Assembly (NCBI GenBank): GCA_017504995.1
Contig: JAFVQC010000049.1
Location: 1-41,853, forward strand
Direction: 5' to 3'
Length of the DNA: 41,853 bases
Source of the DNA: Clostridia bacterium
GTDB taxonomy: Bacteria > Bacillota > Clostridia > Oscillospirales > CAG-272
This document shows positions 14,522 to 23,212 of the stretch, piece after piece; the stretch's first letter is position 1, and each line of letters begins with the position of its first letter. Made by a program: the position numbers and the translations under genes. The notes below the pieces were generated by a model. It was not told where the DNA came from, did not search any database, and saw only the letters and a program-made list of their open reading frames with translations.

Positions 14522-14668
14522 ATGAAAAAGCTTTACGAAAAGCCGGAGGCGGAATGGTTGTTGATTTCGTCTCTCGACGTAATTACGGTGTCCGGACCGC
14601 AGGGCGCGGAAACCGAAGATGACGGGGACGGCAACGAGCTTCCCGGCGTAAACAATCCTTTTGCGTAA
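14522..14668 (+). CDS. Short acidic-tail peptide of the YEKPE...DVIT type, 48 residues
   Basis: GGAGGG at 14511-14516 gives a strong start. The N-terminal half, MKKLYEKPEAEWLLISSLD then VITVSG, has a pattern I know from many short hypothetical proteins of gut Clostridia (YEKPE, hydrophobic stretch, DVIT). The second half is acidic and Gly-rich. It has no signal peptide or cysteines. The surface-protein gene starts 33 bases after its stop, so the two are probably co-transcribed. The layout (conserved leader-like half, variable acidic tail) would suit a modified-peptide precursor, but no modifying enzyme is nearby. Function unknown. Confidence 0.7.
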   Translation: MKKLYEKPEAEWLLISSLDVITVSGPQGAETEDDGDGNELPGVNNPFA

Positions 14669-14700
14669 ACAAATTAAAAAAAAGAACGGAGGAAAAGACA

Positions 14701-17217
14701 ATGAAAAAAACATGGAAGCTGTTGCTTCTGGCGCTGGCTGTGGCGCTTCTCGTGGGAACCTTTACGATTCTGGCGTTCTCGGAAGCCGATGCGGCAGAGC
14801 CGAGCCTGCAAATCAAGGAGTTCAGTCTGTCCTTGGAAAACGCCGTGTACATGAACTTCAAGGTGTCGGGCGAAAATATCAAGGACGTGAGCGAGATCAA
14901 GCTCCTTGCTTGGGACGAAGCCCCTGCTTCGTATCAGAAGGATACGGCAGAGTACGTTCTTGCCACGAAGGGAACGGAAGAAGAAACGGGCTACGAGCAG
15001 TTTCAGTATACGAACCTTGCGGCAAAGGATATGACGAAAATGGTTTACGCCTGCGCGTACTATACCGACGGCGAGACCGAGGTTTACAGCAGTCCCGTAA
15101 AATTCAGCGTGGCGATGTACGCCGATATGCAGAAAACGGCAGCCGACCCCGATGAGGGGCTGATCGTCTTGATCGATCAGATGCTGGAATACGGCGCGGC
15201 GGCGCAGACCTATTTTAACTACAATACCGAGTTCCTTGCTACCGACGAGGTACATATGGTTAGAGTCGTGAACGGCAAGCTGTCCGACGGCTTTACGCTC
15301 GGTTGGTATCAGGAAGGCTCGCAGATCACCGTGACCGCCAACGAGCCTGCCGAGGGCTACGTTTTCTCTCACTGGGAAAACAGCGCGGGCGAGGAGGTCG
15401 GAACGGAAGAAACCGTCACCCTTACCGTGACGAAGGTGGATACCTATACCGCGGTGTATGAGGAAGAAATATCGTATTTTCTCTATACCGAGTTGTCTGA
15501 CGGTACGTATGGGGTTAAAGCAAATCCCGAGGCAACCTTGCCTGCTACGCTGTCTATTCCGGCAAGCTATAACGGCAAAGCGGTGACACAGATTTTGCCC
15601 CAAGGATTTATAAATCAGAAGGGAATTTCGTCTGTGGAATTTTCGGAAAATATTAAAAAAATTCATGATAATCCATTTATCGGATGTTCGGGATTGGGAA
15701 ATATTTTGGTAGATGCGGATAATGTTAACTATGAAGCCAAAGGAAAATGCTTAATTCAAAAGGATAATAAAACCTTAATTTTGGGGTGTAAAAATAGTGT
15801 TATTCCAACAGATGGAAGTGTAATAGCTATCGGTAAGTCTGCATTTAGTGGATGCTCGAATTTAACGGAAATAGAAATTCCTGCAACTATCAGCAATATC
15901 GGGAATACAGCATTTTATGATTGTGATAGCTTGACAAGGATTTCCCTTCCAGATAGCATTAGTATTATTGCCAGTTCTGTATTTAGTGGTTGTAATAACC
16001 TTACTACTGTCAGCGCTCCGGGTGTTGTGCATATTGGCTCGCGCGCTTTTTATGATTGCACAAAGTTAAGTAATCTCAATGTGTCTAGCGATCTGAATAG
16101 GATTGAGGAATATGCTTTTTATGGGTGTTCCGATTTAAGAGGGTTTGAATATTTGAACAAAATTTCTGTTATTGCTTCGTATGCCTTTTATAATTGTTCA
16201 AGCCTTGAGAGCTCTGCTATTTCATCGGAAATAACCTCGATTGGTACATATGGCTTTTATGGTTGCTCAAGTTTAAATAGTATTACCATTGATAATACCG
16301 CTACACGCATTCCTGATTTTGCTTTTGGTGACTGTTCGAATTTGACAGATATTATTATAGGCAATAACGTTACCAGCATCAGCCAAGTTGCTTTTGATGG
16401 TTGTTCCAATCTTACCAACATAACCTTTGTGGAAAACAGCAAACTTACCGCAATCGGAAACAATACGTTTAGGGGATGCAATATAGCAAAAATTGAGTTA
16501 CCGGAAAGTATAACCTATATTGGAGATAGTGCTTTTTATAACTGTACCAACCTTAAAAACGTAACGATGGGAAGTAACGTTACCTATATTGGAAGCAGCG
16601 CTTTCCAGTATAGCGGCATTGAAAGCATTGTTATTCCCGATGGTGTGACACAATTTAGAGGATATACTTTTTACGGATGTGCTAATTTGAAAGAAGTTAC
16701 GATTGGTAATGGCGTTACCAGACTTTATCAAAATGAATTTGCCGAATGCACCAGTTTGACGAATATTACGTTTGGTAACAGCATAAACTACATTGGTGAT
16801 TCGGTATTTCGCGGTTGTACGAGCTTGAAAAATATTATTATTCCTGATAGCGTAACAACAATCTATACTCGTGCATTTGAAAATTGTACTGGACTGACAA
16901 GCATTGCTATTCCCGATTCCGTTACGCAAATTGGATATGGGGCATTCAACGGTTGCAGTAGTTTGACGAGCGTTACGATTGGCAGTGGCGTTAAGAGCCT
17001 TATAGGTGAAACGTTCTGCAATTGTAGTAATTTGACGAACGTTACGATATCGAATAGCATAACGAGCATGAGCTCTTATGAATTCTTAGGTTGTACCTCT
17101 TTGACCGACATTTACTTCATCGGTACAGAGGAAGAGTGGAACGCGATTTCCAAATCGAGCGCACAAATTCCTACCACGGCAACGATTCATTACAATTACG
17201 TTCCCGAAAGTGAATAA
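14701..17217 (+). CDS. BspA-type leucine-rich-repeat surface protein
   Basis: The 838-residue protein has a signal peptide (about 1-31, likely cut near ADA). An N-terminal domain follows to about 180, then an InlB B-repeat-like segment at about 181-255 (YQEGSQITVTANEPAEGYVF and similar). From about 287 to 800 come BspA/LRR_5 repeats with the pattern IGxxAFxxCxxLxxIxIPxSVxxI. Such proteins are exported and often serve adhesion or substrate contact. No cell-wall sorting signal or C-terminal anchor is visible. The first 900 bases are GC-rich like the neighbours; the repeat part is plainly AT-richer. GGAGG precedes the ATG. The C-terminal 30 residues and the terminator closely match those of the surface lipoprotein at 31079. 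Confidence 0.9.
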   Translation: MKKTWKLLLLALAVALLVGTFTILAFSEADAAEPSLQIKEFSLSLENAVYMNFKVSGENIKDVSEIKLLAWDEAPASYQKDTAEYVLATKGTEEETGYEQFQYTNLAAKDMTKMVYACAYYTDGETEVYSSPVKFSVAMYADMQKTAADPDEGLIVLIDQMLEYGAAAQTYFNYNTEFLATDEVHMVRVVNGKLSDGFTLGWYQEGSQITVTANEPAEGYVFSHWENSAGEEVGTEETVTLTVTKVDTYTAVYEEEISYFLYTELSDGTYGVKANPEATLPATLSIPASYNGKAVTQILPQGFINQKGISSVEFSENIKKIHDNPFIGCSGLGNILVDADNVNYEAKGKCLIQKDNKTLILGCKNSVIPTDGSVIAIGKSAFSGCSNLTEIEIPATISNIGNTAFYDCDSLTRISLPDSISIIASSVFSGCNNLTTVSAPGVVHIGSRAFYDCTKLSNLNVSSDLNRIEEYAFYGCSDLRGFEYLNKISVIASYAFYNCSSLESSAISSEITSIGTYGFYGCSSLNSITIDNTATRIPDFAFGDCSNLTDIIIGNNVTSISQVAFDGCSNLTNITFVENSKLTAIGNNTFRGCNIAKIELPESITYIGDSAFYNCTNLKNVTMGSNVTYIGSSAFQYSGIESIVIPDGVTQFRGYTFYGCANLKEVTIGNGVTRLYQNEFAECTSLTNITFGNSINYIGDSVFRGCTSLKNIIIPDSVTTIYTRAFENCTGLTSIAIPDSVTQIGYGAFNGCSSLTSVTIGSGVKSLIGETFCNCSNLTNVTISNSITSMSSYEFLGCTSLTDIYFIGTEEEWNAISKSSAQIPTTATIHYNYVPESE

Positions 17218-17224
17218 ACAAACG

Positions 17225-17258
17225 ACGGCGGCGGGGTTTCCCGTCGCCGTTTCCTTTT
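17225..17258 (+). terminator. Terminator of the BspA-like gene
   Basis: ACGGCGGCGGG (17225-17235) pairs with CCCGTCGCCGT (17240-17250) with one GU pair, followed by a T-rich stretch. The same hairpin ends the gene at 31079. Confidence 0.85.
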
Positions 17259-17286
17259 CGAATTTCGTTATTTTCGTATCTCGTAG

Positions 17287-17306
17287 GGGCGCTTCACGAA
17301 GCGCCC
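17287..17306. repeat. Short palindrome GGGCGCTTC-AC-GAAGCGCCC
   Basis: A 9-bp perfect palindrome with a 2-base centre, preceded by GTAG. It resembles the GTAGGGGC-type palindromes scattered in many bacterial intergenic regions. It is in the 486-base gap between the surface-protein gene and smc, where I see no coding sequence. Confidence 0.6.
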
Positions 17307-17361
17307 GTTCCCGTATTTGCATCTTGCCGTTTGATTGCGGAAATTTGTTCGTTTTTACGGA

Positions 17362-17485
17362 TCGCCGAGGACGTCGACCCCTACAAGATATAAAATAAAC
17401 CACAGTTCACCGTTCTTTTGAAACCAACGGCGAACCGAGAAACGATAAAATATGTAAAGCCCGTAGGGGTCGACGTCCTCGGCGA
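17362..17485. repeat. 23-bp perfect inverted repeat, possible MITE-like element
   Basis: The arm at 17362-17384 (TCGCCGAGG...CCCCTAC) is the exact reverse complement of 17463-17485. The 78 bases between are AT-rich and non-coding. Its GTAGGGG ends match the short palindrome at 17287. The arrangement fits a small non-autonomous mobile element or REP-type pair; no target duplication is apparent. Confidence 0.75.
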
Positions 17486-17627
17486 CCCGAGAAAACAAGG
17501 GTTAACAATAAACGCCCTCAAATCGCATGGAGTCCATCAATCTTTAAGCCTTGCGTTATTTCCTTTCCGTTTTGCGTTAACTTTTCGCTTTTTCTTGCAC
17601 GATCCTTGCTTTTCTTTCCAAAAGCCC

Positions 17628-17656
17628 TTGAAAAAATTCAAAAAATGAGGTATAAT
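17628..17656 (+). promoter_or_regulatory. Promoter of smc-ftsY
   Basis: TTGAAA (17628-17633), a 17-bp spacer and TATAAT (17651-17656) lie about 50 bases before the smc start. Confidence 0.85.
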
Positions 17657-17703
17657 ATAGTATTGAAACATTTTTTGACTGAATCGACGAAGGGAGAAAC
17701 GCT

Positions 17704-20700
17704 GTGTATCTGAAATCCTTGGAACTGCAAGGCTTCAAATCCTTCCCCGACAAGACCAAGCTGACCTTTGAGGGTGGCGCGACGGTCATCGTGGGACCAA
17801 ACGGAAGCGGAAAATCCAATATCTCCGACGCCATGCGTTGGGTGCTTGGCGAGGTATCCTCCAAAAGCATCCGAGGCACAAAAATGGAGGACATCATTTT
17901 CGGCGGCGCGGACAGCCGCAGGCCTATGGGTTATGCGGAGGTATCGGTTACCTTTGACAACTCGGGTATGATCGGGCGGCTGGACTGCCCCTACGACGAG
18001 GTGACGGTGACCCGTCGGTACTATCGTTCGGGAGAAAGTGAATATTACATCAACCGCCGCGCCTGCCGTTTGCGCGACATCTACGAGCTGTTCATGAATA
18101 CGGGCGTGGGACGGGACGGCTATTCCATCATCGGTCAGGGTAAGATCGCCGAGATCGTTTCCCGTAAGAGCGACGAGCGAAGAAGCATTTTCGAGGACGC
18201 CTCGGGCATTGCAAAATACCGTCACAAGAAGAGCGAGACCGAGCGCCGTCTTGCCGCAACCGAGGATAATATGACCCGTATCAACGACGTGTTTGCCGAG
18301 GTGTCGGCGCAGGTCGTTCCCCTTGAGAAGGAGGCGGAGAAGGCAAAAAAGGCGATCGATCTGTTGGAGACGAAAAAACGGGTGGATATTCAGCTTTGGC
18401 TGTACGACACCGAAAAGCTTCGTTCGGACGTATCGGCGTGCGAGGAGCAGTTCCGCAACGCGGAATTTGATCTGCAAAACGCCGAGGATTCGGTGAAGGC
18501 GTTGGAGGTACAGAACGACAAGCTCTTTGAGATTTCCCAGTCCAATCAGACCGAGTCGGAGAGCCTGCTTAGGCAGATCCGCGAGCAGACCGAGCGAAAC
18601 CACGCTCTTGACAGTGCCTATCGCATTACCGAAACCAACGTATTACATACCAAGGAAATGATCGCCGCCGCCGAGGGGGCGAAGGAGTCGGCAGGCAAGT
18701 CGGTTGCCGCCGAGGAATCGGCGCAAGCCGAGCGCGCCGCAAAAATGGCGGCGCTTCGCGAGGAGCTTTCGGCGAAGGACGGCGAATACGAAGCGGCGCG
18801 CGCCGAGCAGGCAAAGGCGGCAGAGGAAGCGCGGCGCTTGGACTTTGATATTGATCGCGCGCTCTCCGATGTACGTGCTCTCGAATCCGAGCAGGCAAGT
18901 GTGGACGCGCAGATCGCGTTCATTGAAAATTCCCGTACCACCGACACCGACAAGAATGCGGCGGTGCTTCGGGAGATCGAATCCTACGAGCAGCGCTCTG
19001 CCGAAATGAAGGAGCAATGCGAGCAGATCCGCAAGACGGTAGAGGAATACGACGGCGTGACTGCCGAGGCGGCAAAGGAAGCCGAGGCGATTGCCTCGGA
19101 GCTTGCCGATCTGTATCGCGCGCGGCACGACGACAACGAAGCCCTGACGGCGCTGCGCCTTCGTCGGGATTCGGCACAGCAGAGAATCGATACCTTCAAG
19201 ATGATGGAGCAACAGTTTGAGGGCTATTCGGGCAGTGTTCGGTATATCATGAAAAAATACGCCGAGGGGGCGATCCATGACCGTTACGGCAATCCCTGCG
19301 GCAAGATCTACGGACCGCTTTCCACGGTGATCAGCGTGGAGGATCGGTATCTGACCGCCATTGAGACGGCGCTGGGACCGAATCTTCAGCACATCGTGGT
19401 AGAGGACGAAAGCGTGGCGAAGGAAGCCATGTTCGCCCTGAAAAAGGCAGAGGCGGGACGGGCGACCTTCTTCCCCCTGACCTCGATGAAGGGCCAGTCT
19501 CCCACCCCCGAAATGAAGGAAGCCATGGGCTTTGAGGGCTACGTTGCCGTTGCCAGCGAGCTTGTGGGCTGTGACGGGAAATTTTCCGAGATCGTGTCGG
19601 GACTTCTCGGCAGAACTATGATCTTTGACACGGTGGATCATGCCACGGTGATGGCAAAGAGCTTGCGCTATCGCGTACGCGCCGTGACCTTGGACGGTCA
19701 GCAGATCAACGTAGGCGGTTCGTTCACGGGCGGCTCGGTTCGTCAGAACGGAAACATTCTCGGACGTGCGGGAGAGATCAAGCGGCTGGAGCGCGAGGTA
19801 GCAGAACTGAATCGGAAGATCGATTCTCTGAGCGCGTCTCTTGAGAAGCTTGCCGAAGCCATCGGCGACAAGGAGGACGACAAGGACTCTGCCGAGCAGA
19901 AAATGGGACTGATCAAGGTGATGCGGGATTCCGAGAACAATCGCTTGGAGCAGCTCACAGCAAAGCTGGACGCCAACGACGCGCTGACTGCCAAGCTTCG
20001 GTCAGACTACGGTGACTTGCTCCGAGAGAGGGAGCAGTACGAGGAGGATCGCAAGAATCTGCTGGTTCGCAAGACCGAGCTGGAAGGGCAGATTGGCGAG
20101 ATCAGCGCGGCGAGAGCCGATATGGACCTGCGCCGCAACGAGGCGTTGGACCGTCGGGGTGAGGCGGAGAGCCGCATGACCGCGATCTATATCGCCATGA
20201 ACGAAAAAAAGAAGGACATCGAGACCGAGGAACGTCTTGCGGCGGAATCCGAGGCGAGACTCGCGGATTTCCTTGCCGCAAAGGAAGAGCAGGACGGACG
20301 AATTTTGCTCTTGCTCGGACGAATTGCGGAATACGATGCCGACATGGCGCAAAACCGCAAGGAATACGAGGAGGGAAGCCGTCTTTTGGACGAGCTGAAC
20401 GACAAGCGGTCGAGGCTGGAGGAGGGCAATGCGGAGTTCCAGCGGAAGCTCAACGAGGTGAATACCCGAATGAGGGAAAAGCTACAGCAAAAGGAGCTGA
20501 TCTTCAAGGAATACACCCGTTACGAGAACCGTCTGCAAAATCTGCGCGCCGAGCAGGATAAGCTCTCCTCCCGTCTGTGGGACGAGCACGAGATGACCCG
20601 TTCCGATGCGGTCGCCATGGGCTATCCCGCCCTTGACGCGGCAACGAGACCCGAGGCGGCGGCAAAGCAGACCGAGTGCCGCAACAAGCTCCGTGTCCTT

Positions 20701-21336
20701 GGCAACGTAGACCTTGACGCGGTGAATAAATATAAGGAAGTCAAGGCAAGATATGATTACATGGCGGGGCAGATCCGCGATCTGGAAGCCTCCCGCGACG
20801 AGCTTTCCGAGATCATCGGCAAGCTGGAGGGGGAGATGGAGACCGCTTTTGTGGACTCCTTCAACCAGATCAACGAGAACTTCAACCGCGTATTCGGAGA
20901 GTTGTTTGGCGGCGGCTCGGCGGAGCTTTCACTGACCGATCCCGACAACGTACTGGAGAGCGGCATTGAGATCAAGGCGGCGCCTCCCGGAAAGATCATC
21001 AAAAACATGGTTCAGCTTTCGGGTGGAGAGCAATCCTTTATCGCCATTGCGCTGTTCTTCGCGATCCTTCAGGTGAATCCCACGCCCTTCTGTATCCTTG
21101 ACGAGATAGAGGCGGCGTTGGACGAGGTGAACGTGGCGCGCTTTGCCGAATACATCAAACGCTACGCAAGCGGTACGCAGTTTATTATGATCACCCATCG
21201 CCGCGGTACGATGGAGGCGGCAAACCGTCTGTACGGTGTGACCATGCCCGAGCGCGGAATTTCCAAGGTGCTTGAGCTGGACGTAAACGATATTTCCAAG
21301 AAAAAAGGAGAAGACTGGGATGGCATTTTTGGATAA
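17704..21336 (+). CDS. smc: Chromosome segregation protein SMC
   Basis: The 1210-residue ATPase condenses and segregates the chromosome, acting with ScpA and ScpB (not in this window). The N-terminal head has Walker A GPNGSGKSN at 31-39. Two long coiled coils flank a hinge at about 505-680, which begins FEGYSGSV and ends near GGSFTGGS. The C-terminal head has the signature LSGGEQ at 1105-1110 and Walker B ILDEIEAALD with Asp1133-Glu1134. The start is GTG, supported by AGGGAG 8 bases upstream and by the family N-terminus MYLKSLELQGFKSF. Its end overlaps ftsY by 17 bases, implying translational coupling. Confidence 0.98.
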   Translation: MYLKSLELQGFKSFPDKTKLTFEGGATVIVGPNGSGKSNISDAMRWVLGEVSSKSIRGTKMEDIIFGGADSRRPMGYAEVSVTFDNSGMIGRLDCPYDEVTVTRRYYRSGESEYYINRRACRLRDIYELFMNTGVGRDGYSIIGQGKIAEIVSRKSDERRSIFEDASGIAKYRHKKSETERRLAATEDNMTRINDVFAEVSAQVVPLEKEAEKAKKAIDLLETKKRVDIQLWLYDTEKLRSDVSACEEQFRNAEFDLQNAEDSVKALEVQNDKLFEISQSNQTESESLLRQIREQTERNHALDSAYRITETNVLHTKEMIAAAEGAKESAGKSVAAEESAQAERAAKMAALREELSAKDGEYEAARAEQAKAAEEARRLDFDIDRALSDVRALESEQASVDAQIAFIENSRTTDTDKNAAVLREIESYEQRSAEMKEQCEQIRKTVEEYDGVTAEAAKEAEAIASELADLYRARHDDNEALTALRLRRDSAQQRIDTFKMMEQQFEGYSGSVRYIMKKYAEGAIHDRYGNPCGKIYGPLSTVISVEDRYLTAIETALGPNLQHIVVEDESVAKEAMFALKKAEAGRATFFPLTSMKGQSPTPEMKEAMGFEGYVAVASELVGCDGKFSEIVSGLLGRTMIFDTVDHATVMAKSLRYRVRAVTLDGQQINVGGSFTGGSVRQNGNILGRAGEIKRLEREVAELNRKIDSLSASLEKLAEAIGDKEDDKDSAEQKMGLIKVMRDSENNRLEQLTAKLDANDALTAKLRSDYGDLLREREQYEEDRKNLLVRKTELEGQIGEISAARADMDLRRNEALDRRGEAESRMTAIYIAMNEKKKDIETEERLAAESEARLADFLAAKEEQDGRILLLLGRIAEYDADMAQNRKEYEEGSRLLDELNDKRSRLEEGNAEFQRKLNEVNTRMREKLQQKELIFKEYTRYENRLQNLRAEQDKLSSRLWDEHEMTRSDAVAMGYPALDAATRPEAAAKQTECRNKLRVLGNVDLDAVNKYKEVKARYDYMAGQIRDLEASRDELSEIIGKLEGEMETAFVDSFNQINENFNRVFGELFGGGSAELSLTDPDNVLESGIEIKAAPPGKIIKNMVQLSGGEQSFIAIALFFAILQVNPTPFCILDEIEAALDEVNVARFAEYIKRYASGTQFIMITHRRGTMEAANRLYGVTMPERGISKVLELDVNDISKKKGEDWDGIFG

Positions 21337-22225
21337 ATTAAAGGCGGGGCTTTCCAAAACGAAAAACGCGATCTTCGGACAGATCGACGAAGTGCTCAAA
21401 GCCTTCGTCAGGGTAGACGAGGATCTGTTGGACGAATTGGAAGAGCTTCTTATCATGTCCGACGTGGGGGTAAACGCCACGGAGGAGATCATGGAACAGC
21501 TTCGTGACGACGTGAAATCGGGTCGTCTGAAGGAAAAGGAGCAGGTAACCGACGCGCTCAAGGCAATACTGGAAGGAATGATCGGCGAGGGTGAGGAGTT
21601 GAATCTTTCTACGACTCCCTCGGTGATTTTGGTCATCGGTGTCAACGGCGCGGGAAAGACCACGTCCATTGGCAAAATTTCCAACCGATTGATCGGGCGA
21701 GGCAAAAAGGTCGTGGTGGCGGCGGCGGATACCTTCCGCGCGGCGGCGATCGATCAGCTTGCCGTTTGGTGTGAGCGTTCGGGGGCGGAGCTGGTTCGTC
21801 AGAACGAGGGAAGCGATCCTGCGGCGGTGGTGTTTGACGCCATTGCCTACGCCAAGCGCAAGCAGGCGGACGTGCTGATCATCGATACGGCGGGACGGCT
21901 GCACAACAAGAAGAATCTGATGAACGAGCTGGCGAAGATCAACCGTGTCATTGAGAGAGAGCTGCCCGACGCGGCAAGAGAAAACCTTTTGGTTTTGGAC
22001 GCCACCACGGGTCAGAACGCCATTTTGCAGGCAAAGGAGTTCCGCAACGCCGCCGATATTACGGGCTTGGTGCTGAATAAGCTGGACGGAACGGCAAAGG
22101 GCGGCATCGTGCTTTCCATCAAGAAGGAGCTGGAGATCCCCGTCAAATTTATCGGTGTGGGCGAGAAGATCGACGATATGCAGGAATTTGACAATAAGGA
22201 ATTTGTAAAGGCGTTGTTTGAGTAA
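21320..22225 (+). CDS. ftsY: Signal recognition particle receptor FtsY
   Basis: The 301-residue SRP GTPase docks ribosome-SRP complexes at the membrane. It contains the N and G domains: G1 GVNGAGKTT at 107-115, the DTFRAAAIDQL insertion-box region, DTAGR at 189-193 and NKLD at 253-256, with the C-terminal GVGEKIDDMQEF motif. The acidic A domain of proteobacterial FtsY is absent, as in most Bacillota. It follows smc with overlap, a common order in this phylum. AAAAAAGGAG inside the smc end is its ribosome binding site. Confidence 0.97.
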   Translation: MAFLDKLKAGLSKTKNAIFGQIDEVLKAFVRVDEDLLDELEELLIMSDVGVNATEEIMEQLRDDVKSGRLKEKEQVTDALKAILEGMIGEGEELNLSTTPSVILVIGVNGAGKTTSIGKISNRLIGRGKKVVVAAADTFRAAAIDQLAVWCERSGAELVRQNEGSDPAAVVFDAIAYAKRKQADVLIIDTAGRLHNKKNLMNELAKINRVIERELPDAARENLLVLDATTGQNAILQAKEFRNAADITGLVLNKLDGTAKGGIVLSIKKELEIPVKFIGVGEKIDDMQEFDNKEFVKALFE

Positions 22226-22236
22226 AAGGACGCGAT

Positions 22237-22268
22237 TTTGGAACCTTTCTTTCGAGAAAGGTTCCAAA
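22237..22268. repeat. Perfect 14-bp hairpin after ftsY
   Basis: TTTGGAACCTTTCT (22237-22250) pairs with AGAAAGGTTCCAAA (22255-22268) around a TTCG loop. No T-run follows, so terminator function is doubtful. It may be an intergenic repeat or an mRNA stabiliser between ftsY and rdgB. Confidence 0.7.
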
Positions 22269-22318
22269 CCTCCAAAGAACTTGAAAAAAAAACAAGATTT
22301 TAATCAATTGGAGCAGTT

Positions 22319-22912
22319 ATGAAAATCGTACTAGCATCAAGAAACAAGCATAAAATCGAGGAGTGGAACGCTACCCTCGGAAAATACGTTGACGGAGTGG
22401 AACTTCTGTCCTTGGACGACGTGGGAATTGTGGACGAGATTGAGGAGAACGGCAAGACCTTTGAGGAAAACGCTATGATCAAAGCCTTGGCGGCGGCGCA
22501 AAGCGGATACCTCAGCATCGGCGAGGATTCGGGACTTTCGGTGGGTGCCCTTGACGGCGCGCCCGGGATCTATTCCGCCCGCTATGCGGGAGAGCATGGA
22601 AACGATCAAGCCAATAACGCATTTTTGCTTCAAAATCTTGCAGGCAAGGAGGATCGCTCCGCCAAATTCGTCTGCGCCATTGCGCTGGCAGATCCCAATC
22701 GTCCCGACAAGGGTATGTTCTTTCGGGGAGAGACGGAGGGTGTCATTCTGACGGAAGCGCGCGGTGGAGGTGGCTTCGGCTACGATCCGCTGTTCTTCTT
22801 TGAGCCAATGGGAAAGACCTTCTCCGAGATGAGTGGGGAAGAGAAAAATTCGATCTCTCATCGCGGCAAGGCGATCGAGCAGCTTGCCGCCTATTTAAAA
22901 ACGATCAAATGA
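22319..22912 (+). CDS. rdgB: RdgB/HAM1-family XTP/dITP diphosphatase
   Basis: The 197-residue enzyme hydrolyses non-canonical purine nucleotides (XTP, dITP, ITP) to monophosphates and keeps them out of DNA and RNA. The family motifs are complete: ASRNKHKIEEW at the N-terminus, the EDSGLSVGALDGAPGIYSAR catalytic loop, and GGGGFGYDPLFF with SHRGKA near the C-terminus. TTGGAGC precedes the ATG. yhbY follows after 12 bases. Confidence 0.95.
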   Translation: MKIVLASRNKHKIEEWNATLGKYVDGVELLSLDDVGIVDEIEENGKTFEENAMIKALAAAQSGYLSIGEDSGLSVGALDGAPGIYSARYAGEHGNDQANNAFLLQNLAGKEDRSAKFVCAIALADPNRPDKGMFFRGETEGVILTEARGGGGFGYDPLFFFEPMGKTFSEMSGEEKNSISHRGKAIEQLAAYLKTIK

Positions 22913-22924
22913 GGAAATAAAACT

Positions 22925-23212
22925 ATGTTGACATCAAAGCAAAGAGCATATTTGCGGGGACTTGCCAACGGCATTCCCGCTATCATGCAGATCGGCAAGG
23001 GCGGAATCTCCGAGAACCTTGTCAAGACCGTTTCGGACGCGCTGGAAGCCAGAGAGCTGATCAAGCTGACCGTACTGGAAAATTCCATGGAGACCCCCAG
23101 AGCCATGGCGGACGCTCTTGCCGAGGCAGTCCGCGCCGACGTGGTTGGCGTCGTTGGAAGAAAGGTAATATTGTACCGCGAATCGGTCAATAATAAAAAA
23201 ATAGAGCTATGA
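22925..23212 (+). CDS. yhbY: YhbY-family (CRM domain) RNA-binding protein
   Basis: The 95-residue single-domain protein begins LTSKQRAYLRGLAN and has the family's IGKGGISENLV loop (GxxG type) and the C-terminal VVGRKVILYR strand. YhbY/YqeI proteins bind pre-50S ribosomal particles. Its stop overlaps the nadD start as ATGA. The order with nadD, yqeK and rsfS matches the Bacillus yqeI-nadD-yqeK-yqeL block. Confidence 0.93.
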   Translation: MLTSKQRAYLRGLANGIPAIMQIGKGGISENLVKTVSDALEARELIKLTVLENSMETPRAMADALAEAVRADVVGVVGRKVILYRESVNNKKIEL

